Of a DNA stretch of 64,000 nucleotides, positions 1 through 11,600 are shown one piece after another. This stretch comes from Rhytidiadelphus loreus (taxonomy: Eukaryota > Streptophyta > Bryopsida > Hypnales > Hylocomiaceae). The stretch is taken from the NCBI GenBank assembly GCA_947034895.1, contig OX344764.1, positions 682,001 through 746,000 on the forward strand, read 5' to 3'. The position numbers and the translations under genes are program-made. The notes beneath the pieces are model-generated. The model was not told the origin of the DNA, did not search any database, and was given only the letters and a program-made list of their open reading frames with translations. Positions within the stretch are counted from its first letter, which is position 1; each line of letters begins with the position of its first letter.

Positions 1-290
1 GTCCTCCTCATCTTCCGACTCTGGCTGTTCCGGCTCTTCGTCATCCAAACAGTCGAACTGGAGTATCACCAGCCCGGTGTTGAAATCCGTCACCTCCTCA
101 TCTGTCAACAACTCCTTGTGCTAATACATGTGGAGTAGGTAGGTGCTGAGCGGGTTAGGCTTGTTCTTTGCCAGATTTCTCGTAAGCCTTGCCACGACAT
201 TGACCATGACCTTCTCCCAATGCACTATCCGGTCCTGAAAAGTGCCAAAAATGGTGTTGGCCACTATTACTGTGTGGTAGTAAGGAAATC
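1..290 (-). pseudogene. Fragment of uncharacterised multi-copy gene family (central region)
   Basis: Read on the minus strand, this stretch encodes a segment with NTIFG, then HWEKVM, then an acidic tail rich in Asp and Glu that runs off the window edge. It aligns without a gap to the plus-strand family copy that is split between 1006-1478 and 31327-31612 (NTIFG...KVDWGVVM...HLYQAHDWL). An in-frame TAG at 121-123 falls where the other copy has Gln (HMY*H against HLYQAH), which fits a CAG-to-TAG change. Because it is uninterrupted across the point where the other copy carries the large insertion, it works as an internal empty-site paralogue. The function of the family is unknown to me; it may itself be transposon-associated. 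Confidence 0.6.
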
Positions 291-1005
291 TAGTCTTTAG
301 GTTTAGAAGGGAAGTAAGGAGATTAGAGCTCTTTACTCCCTATTTTTTTCGTTTTTCTTTAGAAAAGTAGACCGTAAGTAGTTAGGAACCGGATATCAGA
401 ATAGGGTTACTCTAGAATAGATAATAGTGTTAACAAGAGTAACCGGAAACCGGAAACCCAAAACCTGGAAACATGATAGTTAGGTCAAGAGTAGGGCGGA
501 GTGAATCTTATCGGAAACTAGAAAACGGAAGAAAAGAGAAGACCGGAACCGGATAACAAACGATCCGGGCATAACGGGTGCCTACCTAGTTCTATACCAT
601 ACTCGAGAGCAGGTCTATTTTTTGGGAAACGGTCACCTATAACGGTCCCTGATGAATGAAGCCCTAGAACGTTAAAATAGAAGGGGCAGGTGGCTGAGAC
701 CTCCTTTTTCTAGGAAGCTGCCTTAAGAAGAGATTGGTGAGGAGCATCCGCAGTGTCTTTATAGGTCAGCTGAAGGAAGAGTTACGAGCTCATATATTCT
801 AGTTTACGGTCCAGATTAAGGAAAGACGGGTCTCAAGAGGAGAGCGTGCTTATAAGTTCACGCATGAGTGTAGAATTAGAAGTGTACTATTGAAGCAACT
901 CTTGAGGAGGATCCTTGAGCGGAGTGAGAAGATTAGAGCGCTAGTAATTGTGAGACCCCAAAGAGTGATTTCAGTCACTGAGGAGTTTAGAGGAAGCAGT
1001 CCACG
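291..1005. other. Non-coding stretch between two divergent family copies
   Basis: No convincing reading frame. The stretch contains many CCGG and GGAAACC words, also common around 33-34.3 kb beside the other family copies. It is presumably the shared upstream region of the fragment to the left and the plus-strand copy to the right. I see no clear TATA box. Confidence 0.4.
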
Positions 1006-1494
1006 ATGGTGAGAGAAGAAGTAGCTGTGTCCTTACACATGGTAAAGACGGTAGTACCGGCTGATCCAAGAGAGAAGGCAGAGCTAGAAGAAGACCTCCG
1101 GCAGATGGGATGTGAAGGCTTTCTAGCCCGGCCGTGGAACTTGAAGGACGAGGAGATTGTGAGGGAGGTAATCGGCGCACCATTGAAGAAATGGAAGGGG
1201 ACGTCGAGGAGCCGACCCGAAGATTGGACTCCAACACTATGGTGGGAGACATACGATTTTAAGAAGATGGACAAAGGACCGGCTTCACGGACGGACCGTT
1301 TCTTTGTTGGTAAGCTCCAGAATCCTCCAACGAAGAAGGATGGCTTCCCTGTAGCAGAATGCATAAATGTTAGGGAGAAACGATTACTGAAGTATCTTGC
1401 AGCCATCTTTAGCCCAGAGCAGCCAAACAAGATTACGGTCACCTTGACAAACACTATTTTTGGTGCACTGTCGGGGGAGGTGGAAGTACGCTAG
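1006..1494 (+). pseudogene. 5' part of family gene, split by the outer insertion
   Basis: The open frame from ATG 1006 gives a 162-residue product with the family signature: a GCEGFLARPW block near residue 42, a PEDWTP block near 71, then RLLKYL and NTIFGALSG at its end. Codons up to 1478 belong to the host gene; the last few codons and the TAG at 1492-1494 lie in the inserted element. Removing the insertion plus one copy of GGGGA joins ALSG directly to DRKVDWGVVM at 31327 in the same frame. A copy at 34296-34805 (-) shares the N-terminal block (KQLEDDLKVLGCAGFL). I do not recognise a biochemical function. Confidence 0.65.
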
Positions 1495-1498
1495 ACCC
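1474..1498. repeat. Left target duplication and terminal inverted repeat of outer element
   Basis: GGGGA at 1474-1478 is followed by the terminus GGTGGAAGTACGCTAGACCC (1479-1498). The reverse complement of 31301-31320 matches this terminus at 19 of 20 positions, and GGGGA recurs at 31322-31326. Several AGTAC words follow within the next 70 bases. Confidence 0.75.
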
Positions 1499-2261
1499 CC
1501 TATACTTGTGGCAAATTTGTGGAGTACTATTTCTACCAATAAGTACTCATTTGTACTCATACCGGATTTTTGGGGTTCTATTTTATAGTCTACAGTTGAA
1601 TATAAAATTAGTCAAGTGCTCCACCAATGGAAAATAGGCGCATGATGTCACTTTGACATTGGAATCAAATTCTTATATATTTTGAGGCTTTCATAAATCA
1701 AAACTTTTGTTATTTGCTTAATATAGTCTGCTTAATACCTTCCAGGTTGGTTCAGGCCATCACCCAGCCTGGTTCGAGCTTACCAAGCCAGCCCGCCATT
1801 TTTCAAAACTGAATTTTTGAATTTGAACAATTCTTGGGCTGCCACCTGCCCATGCAAGTTGGAAAGAGGGCCAAAAAAGGAACCCCTCATACTAATGTAA
1901 ACACTTTTGAATTAACTTCCTTTATTCGCATCCAAAGCTTGGATGTAATGTACTTGAAAATGTTTTATTCATCCAATTTTATTCATAACGAATTTTGATT
2001 AAGGTTAGTAAGCTATGGTTTGCACAAAATGTATAATATAATTATTAGGTGATGATTGTATGAGAGTTCATTTTCGACATTCTTAGATTTTTATGTAAAT
2101 TTTATTAACTAAAATAAAAAAATATTTACATATACACTTTGAATGTGTCTATACTATTATATTTAGGGTTTAAAAATTAAAATTACATTAATATTTTAAA
2201 ATCAAATGGAAGTATATTTTATGATAATCTACAATTAAAAAAAATAGAGAGGTGTTTTGAT
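1499..2261. other. AT-rich left arm of outer element
   Basis: No coding potential. The stretch holds AGTAC-type words close to the terminus and long A/T runs. The end of this arm enters a ~90-bp tandem repeat that continues at 15990, on the other side of the nested element. Confidence 0.5.
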
Positions 2262-2333
2262 GAAGTGATCATCCCAAATAAATTTTATTTGACCGTGGAA
2301 GTGCTTTGCACACCCAAACCAAAAAAAAAAAGA

Positions 2334-2363
2334 TTATGGTGGCAACGGTGCTAGATTGTGAGC
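2334..2363. repeat. Left 9-bp target duplication and terminus of nested Mutator-like element
   Basis: TTATGGTGG (2334-2342) is repeated exactly at 15981-15989. The element begins CAACGGTGCTAGATTGTGAG at 2343; the reverse complement of its right end (CAGGGTTGCTATTTTGTGAG) matches at most positions. Joining the flanks at one copy of the duplication restores a normal unit of the surrounding tandem repeat. Confidence 0.88.
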
Positions 2364-2846
2364 TTGCGAGCACGAGCCTACGAGCGGTGAGCTTGGGTTC
2401 TATGAGCATGGAATTCATGTATATATAAATTTTTTTTAAAGAGACCAGTTTCTTCTAAAAAGAGACAATGTTTTTTCAATTTCCAGTGTTGTGACTATTT
2501 TAGGATTTAGGGTGCTTATTACCGTGGACCCATTACCGTGGGCTTGTTACAAAGTAGTGACGACCACGGACGCTTTGCTCGAGACTTAAAAGCGTGGTAT
2601 AGGGCTCAGGATTTTTTAAATTCTTTGATTTTTTGAATTTCTTAATATAATAGAGCATAGATTTTAAAGACAAAAAAACTGAAGTATATGAAAATTGGAA
2701 TTCAGACAAAAAATGGTCTGTATTCAATACATTTGCAAATAACAGTATTGGCCCAAATAACAAGTGATAATTCTGAAGCTATATCTCAGATTGTAGTCTA
2801 CAATCTTCAAATCTGAAATGCCAATCAATAAAGTACTATTGCACTT

Positions 2847-5800
2847 CTAAGCGTGTTTATGACTGTCGCTTGTAACCTTGATGATACCAGCCCTAATGAG
2901 AAGCAACTTGACCTCATTGAAGCTAAAACTTGGAGAATGGATGAACTTGTCATCTATCTGATTCATTTTGCAGAAGTAACGAAATAAATAGTAAAGATGT
3001 TTGCAACTCACATATTGGTGCCGGCCACCAATTGCGGAGACGGCCATGTCTACAAAATCAGGACAAGTGCACTCAGAATACATGCCAAGTGTAATTCGAT
3101 AAACCTTTTCTGTGGGCTCTGTTCCAGTTTGAAGGGTGATAATGGCTCCAAGTCCGGGTAAGGGGAGCATAGTAACTCCCAAAATCAATCCTTTGACATT
3201 AGCAGTACTTTCCCATTTATTGCGATGCTCTATAGTCGGAGCATTTGCAATACATCGAATGGTCTTGTTTTTTCGAGATGTTGGATATCTGTCCGCATTC
3301 ACCGGGCTAGCTTCATTGTAAAAGTTTGCCTTGAACACATTAGACATCGTAAACAACCGTCGAGGTGACATAGGTGGGCGTTCTTGGAGTAGAAAGCCAG
3401 CTTCTTGCAATAGTAGGGTTTCTTGACGAGTCAAACTAGTGTCATTGAGCATTGGCCATACGTCTGGAACTTGGGGCCAATCAATTACCCAAGGACGTTT
3501 GGAGCCTCTTACACATCGGTCAATGTCATCTGGACAAAACCAGAAGTCGGTCATGATCTCCTTGTTTCCACCATATTGCTTCTTGTGACCACGATACGTT
3601 GGGGCTGGAGTACCTTTAGATCCCTTCGCAATTTTGGCAGTGCAGCGAATGTTTGTCCCTCGCTGTTGAGTGTGACATTTACAACTCGATTTATGAGATA
3701 ATCTTGCAATGTGCCACTGTGATGTGTCACAGTCACTCTCCATTGCAGTGGAGACATGAGGTACATGCAACAAGTCAACTACTAGACTAGGTTCATTAGA
3801 AACCACTATGGGCGTATATGTAGAGCGGATCTGCACTCGTGGTTGAGAGAAGTTGACCTTGTCCGGTCGATGAGAGTCACCATCTGACCCGATAGGTAAG
3901 TCAAGCTTACGTTTGTTGCTACCAAATACTTCTTCACCTTCCAAATGTGGAATACGTGTTCCAAGACCATCTTGTCCAGGCAGGTCATTCAGGGCCTCCG
4001 CAATCTTCTTTGGATCACCACTTCGTCTAGCGCCTCTTAACTTCAACTCTGATTTTGATGGCCCGGACCTTGATGTTGTACCATTCAAGAATGCTCGATA
4101 ATTGGTCATTTGCATGAAGGCTCGAATGCAATCATCACAAGTGGCGGCAAACAAATCATTACCGCGATTACCAGATTGTTGCAACCACTTGTTGTGAACT
4201 GTTTCCGATAAGTTACATGATGGCATGTTTGCCATTTCATCGAGACTCAATCCCTAGAAGAAAACCAAATGAGTAATTAGCTTTTAAATAAAAACATGCG
4301 AAAGAAAAATAATCCTACTACACACCTCATCTTTGTAAACCACTGCGATTTTGATCTATCGAGTAAGAGGTCCAGGTTCCCCTCGGCGCCGAGAGGTAAG
4401 GCCCCCACTCCCAGTAGTCAACAGAGATCTGTTTGAAGTATATACTAGCCCTTTGGGGGGACGGAAAATAATTAAAATGATATGCAAGTAGTTCTACAGA
4501 AATGAAACTATAAGATACTGAAGGATCTACAAGAAACACATACAAAGATAGAGAAAGGATTTCCAATGAAGTACCATTTGCATGAACCCGCCCCATTGGC
4601 GATATCGGAAGTGCCAAAATGCAAGCCACAACTCTAGTTCGCGCAGAGAATCTTCTGAGGCTGCTCCAGATGATAGCCACCAAGAGCGGATCGCCAAGTA
4701 TCGTGTCTCAGCTTCCTCCATAGTCTTTGAATCTTTGTACTGCTTGCAAAGACGATTGTGTTGGAATTGCATGTCTGGCTTGATTAGTTTTTGAGTATGG
4801 CGATGCAACGAGGTACTCCAATGTAGGAGACATGTACGTTCACGGTTCACCATCTCTATTTTAGAATCCCCCGTACCATATACAATGCGAACTGCATTCC
4901 AATTCGCTTGGGCACTATCAGCCATAAAGCCCTTGAAGTTTGGATTTGGCACGCCATTGCGTCTCATGACCTCGTTCAAGGACCTCCACATAATGACTTG
5001 CACCTCAGTGTCTTCGGATTGCATGTCACAAACGGCAATTGTCATGACCTTCTTGCAACCGGTGTCATAGACATGGCAAGCCATAGTGGTCCAATTCTTA
5101 ACACGTTTGACATGGTCAAACATAATCCATGCGTTCTCTAGATCTCCACCAGATTGCATTCGTTTCACCAAGTCGACTCCACTACCAAGACCTTCCACCA
5201 ACATCTTAAAAAGATACACCTTTTCTTTCCCTTGTCCAGGGAAGACACTGTCATGAATGTAGTCAAACTTCAAATTCCGCTTCATATTCATAATACTGTC
5301 AATAATCCCCCCGTTGCCAGTGCTACGAAAAGAAGTAATGATATTACGGATGTTAGGAGAACTTAGTCTCTGGAACCTGTCCATGACATCCTCTAATAAT
5401 TTTCCTCGCAACATATCCTTAGGCCCATCACCACTGTGTATCAACTGTCTGTCTAGAAATTGCTTACTAGCTGCTAGGGCAATAGCAGAGTTAGTGGCAG
5501 TAGGTGTTTTTGCAACCTCATTCGCGATAAGACCGGAAATAGTGTCTAAAGACTGTCTACAAACTCCTGTTGCTATAGGATGCTTGTGATTCCCTAAATG
5601 GATGCATGCTCTAGTCATTAACGCGGTATCGCTGAAAACATAATATATTCTAGCGTCACACAGACTAACACAAGTTGGGGGATGTTTACAGATCTTGCAA
5701 AGAAGACTTGAATCCTTCGGGGGATAAACACCAACTTGGAATGGAGCACTAGTATATCCACACCATTGTGACTCGTTTCTTTTGGAGAACCGCTTCAAAT

Positions 5801-6767
5801 ACTGACACTCAGGATTAGTACATACCAGATGTCCCGCACAAGAGGACTTTCTGAACTTTAGCCTCTCTTGGTTGTGGATATTGGATGTCATGGTTCGACA
5901 CCAAGCATGACCATCGTATTGTTTATCCATGCCTTGTAGATTCCCACCGCTACATGATGAAGACGAAGCTTGAAGCGCCGGTAATTCGAATACTACGTCT
6001 CCATCAAAATCTGCTGGAAGATACTGCATTTTGTGGTGGATTACTGAATCGAAGTCTAATGCAGCAACTTCATTCCTAGACCCCGGAACTGATGCAAGAT
6101 TCTTTAGGCATCTAACTATGCTAATCGTTCCTATACTATTTGGATACGTTGGGGGGCGAGGATGAATTGGAAGATCAAGATTTCCAGATGGTGTGTGATA
6201 CATATCTGAAGACATCTCCTGGATATTGTCAAGATCTTCACTCCGAGACTCGACTTGAAGAGTTGGCTGACTAGGGGACTCTCCTTCAGACTCACTCGAT
6301 ATATCTATGATAGGGCCAAGAACTTCTTGTTTTAAATGGCAAAGGACTACTGGAGTACATGCAACTGTGACATGGTCTAAATCCTGAGAAGACCGGATTC
6401 CCTGCCGAGGGATTGGCATATCCACTGTAGAGTGGTCGGATTGGCGAGATAAAATCTCAGTGGAAACACCCATCAGGGGAGTGGACAAGCCGTAGGCTCT
6501 ATAGCGGCCTTCATGGAGGTGCCAGACAGAACCAGTCTCATGTTCTAACTTTAAGATGTGGACGTACTCCTTAAGGTGTCTAGAATCGGACATGACCTCT
6601 TCTTCGACATATATACTAGACTGCATAAAACCGAATCGGACGTACAGAAGGTGCGAAGGCAATGTAGCATACCCGTCTACCCCAATAGGAAGAACAAGTG
6701 GAATTTCATGCCCATTTGCTCGAATGGAAGCCATGGACACCTTGTTCACTATGTATATCAAGTTCAA
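2847..6767 (-). CDS. Mutator-like (MULE) DDE transposase with SWIM zinc finger
   Basis: Two exons on the minus strand, 6767-4575 and 4253-2847, joined in phase 0 across a GT-AG intron, give 1199 residues. Residues 310-397 form a Cys/His cluster (CAGHLVC, CKIC, CIHLGNHKH), like the WRKY/GCM-type DNA-binding fingers of Mutator transposases. The catalytic core follows: VYDTG near 567, MADSAQAN near 615, the CLLHW Cys-His pair near 646, and acidic residues near 683-712 as the likely third carboxylate. Exon 2 holds a SWIM motif (CTCPDF ... CKHLYY), a usual C-terminal feature of the family. The protein should cut and rejoin the element at its termini in the nucleus. Translation may start at the first Met or at MASIRANG, 11 codons in. 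No frameshift or internal stop is visible, so it may be functional. Confidence 0.85.
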
Positions 6768-8158
6768 TACTATGACTATAACTCGTCGAACCTATGAAAC
6801 TGAGAGACAATGAGAGGTGTGTTTGTGCAACTTATACGGATCCGTTCGATTGGAGAACGGATATAAATTTCAAGGCATGTAGTGTCCACAAGTAATGACA
6901 ATGAATGGTTGTCAGTGGCCCCCACAATATTAAATCTAAAACCGTCTTTGAGAGGTAATTTTCAAATGGATTCTGTGAACAAAACATTGTTCATGCTACA
7001 GAAGTCATAAATGAACTTAAAACAAAATACGATCAACTGGCAATGGATTTGAAGAGTCGGATCATATTATGATTGGGTAAATATCACAAATTAATTTCGG
7101 TCATTTGATGAGTGAGGGTATCCATTAGATCTAATTAATGATTAAAATAATGTATAGTACTCATTTCATTATTAGACTGCATGCCATATCCATAATTATT
7201 TGAGAAAATATACGGACAATTCTCCTGTAGGAAGCCAAAAGATACGATATGCAAACAGATTCTGCAGTTAACAAATTTAAGTGGATCCACTAGAAAATAT
7301 ACATGTGATGGCATTGGCAGTCGACATTGATTCATCGGGATATATAAGGACCGGAGTAATGGTTTCATTTCAGAGAACTTGCTGACGATGATCGGTCAGA
7401 AATCAAAAGGTAGGGTTTAGGATGATTTCTGAAGCAATCTTTGATACATAATTGATAACACTTAGTACATTTAGGCATCCTATAAGTGAGACCGGTTGTA
7501 TTCTCTAAAAATATAGTGAATACAGAAGGGGTTGTTCTTTTGAGTTCACATGAACCTCACATTAGAATATACACTCGCAGCACTGCATACATTCAGGTCA
7601 CGGACGTTACACCGTTTCAAATCTATTAAGTTAGTCTCATGCAGGCTGCAATATGTATAGCCGAAAGTGGATCATGTCGTAGTTTTAGGAAGAGGAGGAA
7701 GAGAGGGAAACTGTTGTACTCCTCGCCAAAGGAGTTGAGAAGGTCTAGGAGTAGATACAAGCAAATTGTAGTAAGAAGTACGCCTGCACGAAGTGAATCC
7801 GTCTCTCAAAATGTCAACGATCATAATAGTATTGATCAAGAAATGCAAAGAACGGCCGTTAAGTTACCATGTATTCGGATTCCTGAGTTCAATGTTGGCA
7901 AGCTCCGAATGACGTCCATGACGAGTGCAAGTGAGTGTGAGGTAAGATACTTGAACTGCGGTCGGAGTAAAGGTAGTTTCGCAATATAGCAGTGTACCAT
8001 ATTTATAAAATATTGTTGGATAATAAACTGATAGAAACATTTGTAGAACACTCTGCCGTGCATAATTTAGCTTTTCATTTCATGTGCTCCAGAGGATTCT
8101 GTAGAGAGCTTGATTGCTGTAAATTATCTACTAAGTGAACTATACATTATATGAATAA
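6768..8158. other. Divergent intergenic region of nested element
   Basis: AT-rich region between the divergent transposase and methyltransferase genes, presumably holding both promoters. An open frame at 7639-7989 (+, 116 residues, Arg/Lys/Ser-rich near its start) has no recognisable domain; it could be a small basic protein or chance. Confidence 0.4.
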
Positions 8159-8159
8159 A

Positions 8160-8520
8160 TGAATTCTTGGTCCCCTCTCTTTCTCATCTTCCCCCTTCTT
8201 GCTTCCCCCTTCCCCCTTCCCGCTTCCCCCTTCCCCTTCCCCCTTCCCCCTACCCGATTCCCCCTTCCCCCATCCCCCTTCCCCCTTCCCCCATCCCCCT
8301 TCCCCCTTCCCCCATCCCCCTTCCCCCTTCCCCCATCCCCCTTCCCCCTTCCCCGCCCTGTATGCCTCCCTGCTTCCCAGGCGTCCACCTCCTCGTGCTC
8401 CTCGCTTCTCTTCCCTCTCTACCTCCTCTTCCGCCTTCCCCCTCCCCGATTCTCCGCCCTCTTTGCCTCCCCTTCCGCCTTCCCGCTTCACCTTCCTTCC
8501 CCGTTCTTTCTACTACCTAA
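8160..8520. repeat. Pyrimidine-rich simple repeat (CCCCCTTCCCC units)
   Basis: About 360 bases of almost pure C and T on the plus strand, built from degenerate CCCCCTTCCCCCAT and related units. The repeat lies 130-490 bases upstream of the methyltransferase start codon, where a CT-rich plant leader or promoter could lie. The long proline- or glycine-rich frames through it are compositional artefacts. Confidence 0.85.
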
Positions 8521-8650
8521 ACCGAATTGCGATTTCTCTTTCTTGCATTAGGTTTTGATTGTTGCCACCCGACCTGCAAACCCCCCTCCCTTAGAATACA
8601 GAAATTGATTGTAGGTCGTGACGTTGTTCCCTTTCCAGCAGAAGAAGGCC

Positions 8651-11600
8651 ATGGGGAGAAGGCCAGCTACAAGAAGTGCGGCAGCGGAAGAGCAAGAAAG
8701 TGAAGGACATGGGAGGAGTACTCCGGTCGTTGGTGATGCAAATATCAACCCTCAGACCGAACTGGCGAACACCTCCGTAAGCATTTCGAATCCTCTCTTC
8801 TTTAACCATTCAAAATTCTCTTGCGTCTAGGCCGTAGGAGGGATGCTTTGGGTGTGCATTGAACGTTTGAAGGCTGTCTGACTGAATGTGGGTGGGCTTC
8901 GGGGATCCCGTATGGGCCGAGGGGAAGTGAGGATGGGGCAGGGAGTGAATGATCGGGGGCTGTCTGTCTGATTGTGCGTGGGCTTCGGGGATCCCGTATG
9001 GGCCGAGGTGAAGTGAGGATGGGGCAGGGAGTGAATGATCGGGGGCTGTCTGTCTGATTGTGCGTGGGCTTCGGGGATCCCTTATGGGCCGAGGGGAAGT
9101 GAAGACGGGGCGGGGAGTGAATGATCGGGGGCTATCTGACTGACTGTGGGTGGGCTTCGGGGATCCCGTATGGGCCGAGGGGAAGTGAGGACGGGGCGGG
9201 GAGTGAATGATCGGGGCTGTCTGACTGAATGTGGGTGGGCTTCGGGGATGCCTGATGGGCCGAGGGGAAGTGAGGACGGGGCGGGGAGTGAATGATCGGG
9301 GGCTGTCTGACTGAATGTGGGTGGGCTTCGGGGATCCCTTATAGGCCGAGGGGAAGTGAGGACAGGGCGGGGAGTGAATGATCGGGGGCTGTCTGACTGA
9401 ATGTGGGTGGGCTTCGGGGATCCCTTATAGGCCGAGGGGAAGTGAGGACGGGGCGGGGAGTGAATGATCGGGGCTGTCTGACTGAATGTGGGTGGGCTTC
9501 GGGGATCCCGTATGGGCCGAGGGGAAGTGAGGACGGGGCGGGGAGTGAATGATCGGGGGCTGTCTGACTGACTGTGGGTGGGCTTCGGGGATCCCGTATG
9601 GGCCGAGGGGAAGTGAGGACGGGGTGGGGAGTGAATGATCGGGGCTGTCTGACTGAATGTGGGTGGGCTTCGGGGATGCCTGATGGGCCAAGGGGAAGTG
9701 AGGACGGGGCGGGGAGTGAATGATCGGGGCTGTCTGACTGAATGTGGGTGGGCTTCGGGGATGCCTTATGGGCCAAGGGGAAGTGAGGACGGGGCGGGGA
9801 GTGAATGATCGGGGGCTGTCTGACTGAATGTGGGTGGGCTTCGGGGATCCCTTATAGGCCGAGGGGAAGTGAGGACGGGGCGGGGAGTGAATGATCGGGG
9901 GCTGTCTAACTGAATGTGGGTGGGCTTCGGGGATCCCTTATAAGCCGAGGGGAAGTGAGGATGGGGCGGGGAGTGAATGATCGGGGCTGTCTGATTGAAT
10001 GTGGGTGGGCTTCGGGGATCCCGTATGGGCCGAGGGGAAGTGAGGACGGGGCGGGGAGTGAATGATCGGGGGCTGTCTGACTGACTGTGGGTGGGCTTCG
10101 GGGATCCCGTATGGGCCGAGGGGAAGTGAGGACGGGGTGGGGAGTGAATGATCGGGGCTGTCTGACTGAATGTGGGTGGGCTTCGGGGATGCCTGATGGG
10201 CCGAGGGGAAGTGAGGACGGGGCGGGGAGTGAATGATCGGGGCTGTCTGACTGAATGTGGGTGGGCTTCGGGGATGCCTGATGGGCCGAGGGGAAGTGAG
10301 GACGGGGCGGGGAGTGAATGATTGGGGACTGTCTGACTGAATGTGGGTGGACTTCGGGGATCCCGTATGGGCCGAGGGGAAGTGAGGATGGGGCGGGGAG
10401 TGAATGTTCGGGGGCTATCTGTCTGATTGTGCGTGGGCTGAGGGGATCCCTTATGGGCTGAGGGGAAGTGAGGACGGGGTGGGGAGTGAATGATCGGGGC
10501 TGTCTGACTGAATGTGGGTGGGCTTCGGGGATGCCTGATGGGCCGAGGGGAAGTGAGGACGGGGCGGGGAGTGAATGATCGGGGCTGTCTGACTGAATGT
10601 GGGTGGGCTTCGGGGATGCCTTATGGGCCGAGGGGAAGTGAGGACGGGGCGGGGAGTGAATGATTGGGGACTGTCTGACTGAATGTGGGTGGACTTCGGG
10701 GATCCCGTATGGGCCGAGGGGAAGTGAGGATGGGGCGGGGAGTGAATGTTCGGGGGCTATCTGTCTGATTGTGCGTGGGCTGAGGGGATCCCTTATGGGC
10801 TGAGGGGAAGTGAGGACGGGGCAGGGAGTGAATGATCGGGGGCTGTCTGACTGACTGTGGGTGGGCTTCGGGGATCCCGTATGGGCCGAGGGGAAGTGAG
10901 GACGGGGCGGGGAGTGAATGATCGGGGGCTGTCTGACTGACTGTGGGTGGGCTTCGGGGATCCCGTATGGGCCGAGGGGAAGTGAGGACGGGGCGGGGAG
11001 TGAATGATTGGGGGCTGTCTGACTGAATGTGGGTGGGACTTAGGGATCTCGTAGGGGCCGAGGGGAAGCAAGGCTGGGATTGGATTTAGGTGATAGGGGA
11101 TGTCTGGGTTGAAAATTCTCTCATATCCTGATGACTGGAATTTAATTCCAATTTCATGCTTGATAATGTTCCAGGAAATTATGGAGGATACTAACCAACT
11201 CCCGCCTCCTGCGAGCCCTAATGTGGATGCCGCTAGGGTGGATTGCGTTGAGGAGGATAATATAACTGATGATGACATGGATATTTCTAATCTGGACTTT
11301 ACGTCTGAGGATGCATTCAGAAGGTCCCAGAAAGTTAACTCTGTTGCCTCTATAGCGTCATTGAGACTAAAACCTCATTTGATATCTCGTTTGAGAATTC
11401 CCTTGTGTAGACTTGTCCAGATGCCAATGGTCCGTCCAGCACTTCATTGTGACCTAACCAGACTTGAGCAAGAATTCGTCCACGGATACAGAGATGGATC
11501 TAGTGTTTTCTATGTGTCTGTCACGAATGAGCAGGGAGAGACGGAGGAGGTTTCTGATATTGACAAGGATTTATGGGGACCTATATGGAATGCTGAGAAT

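Noticed and set aside
2847..6767. Domesticated FAR1/FHY3-type transcription factor
   Set aside because: The DDE core and SWIM motif alone would allow it, but the gene sits within bounded termini with a fresh target duplication, so a transposase is the simpler reading.
8140..8558. Overlapping proline- and glycine-rich frames on both strands
   Set aside because: Pure composition artefact of the CCCCCTTCCCC repeat; all frames are open together.
9339..11278. Minus-strand frames of 88-161 residues through the G-rich repeat
   Set aside because: They are made of repeated Pro/His/Ser phrases dictated by the ~86-bp minisatellite and shift frame from unit to unit.
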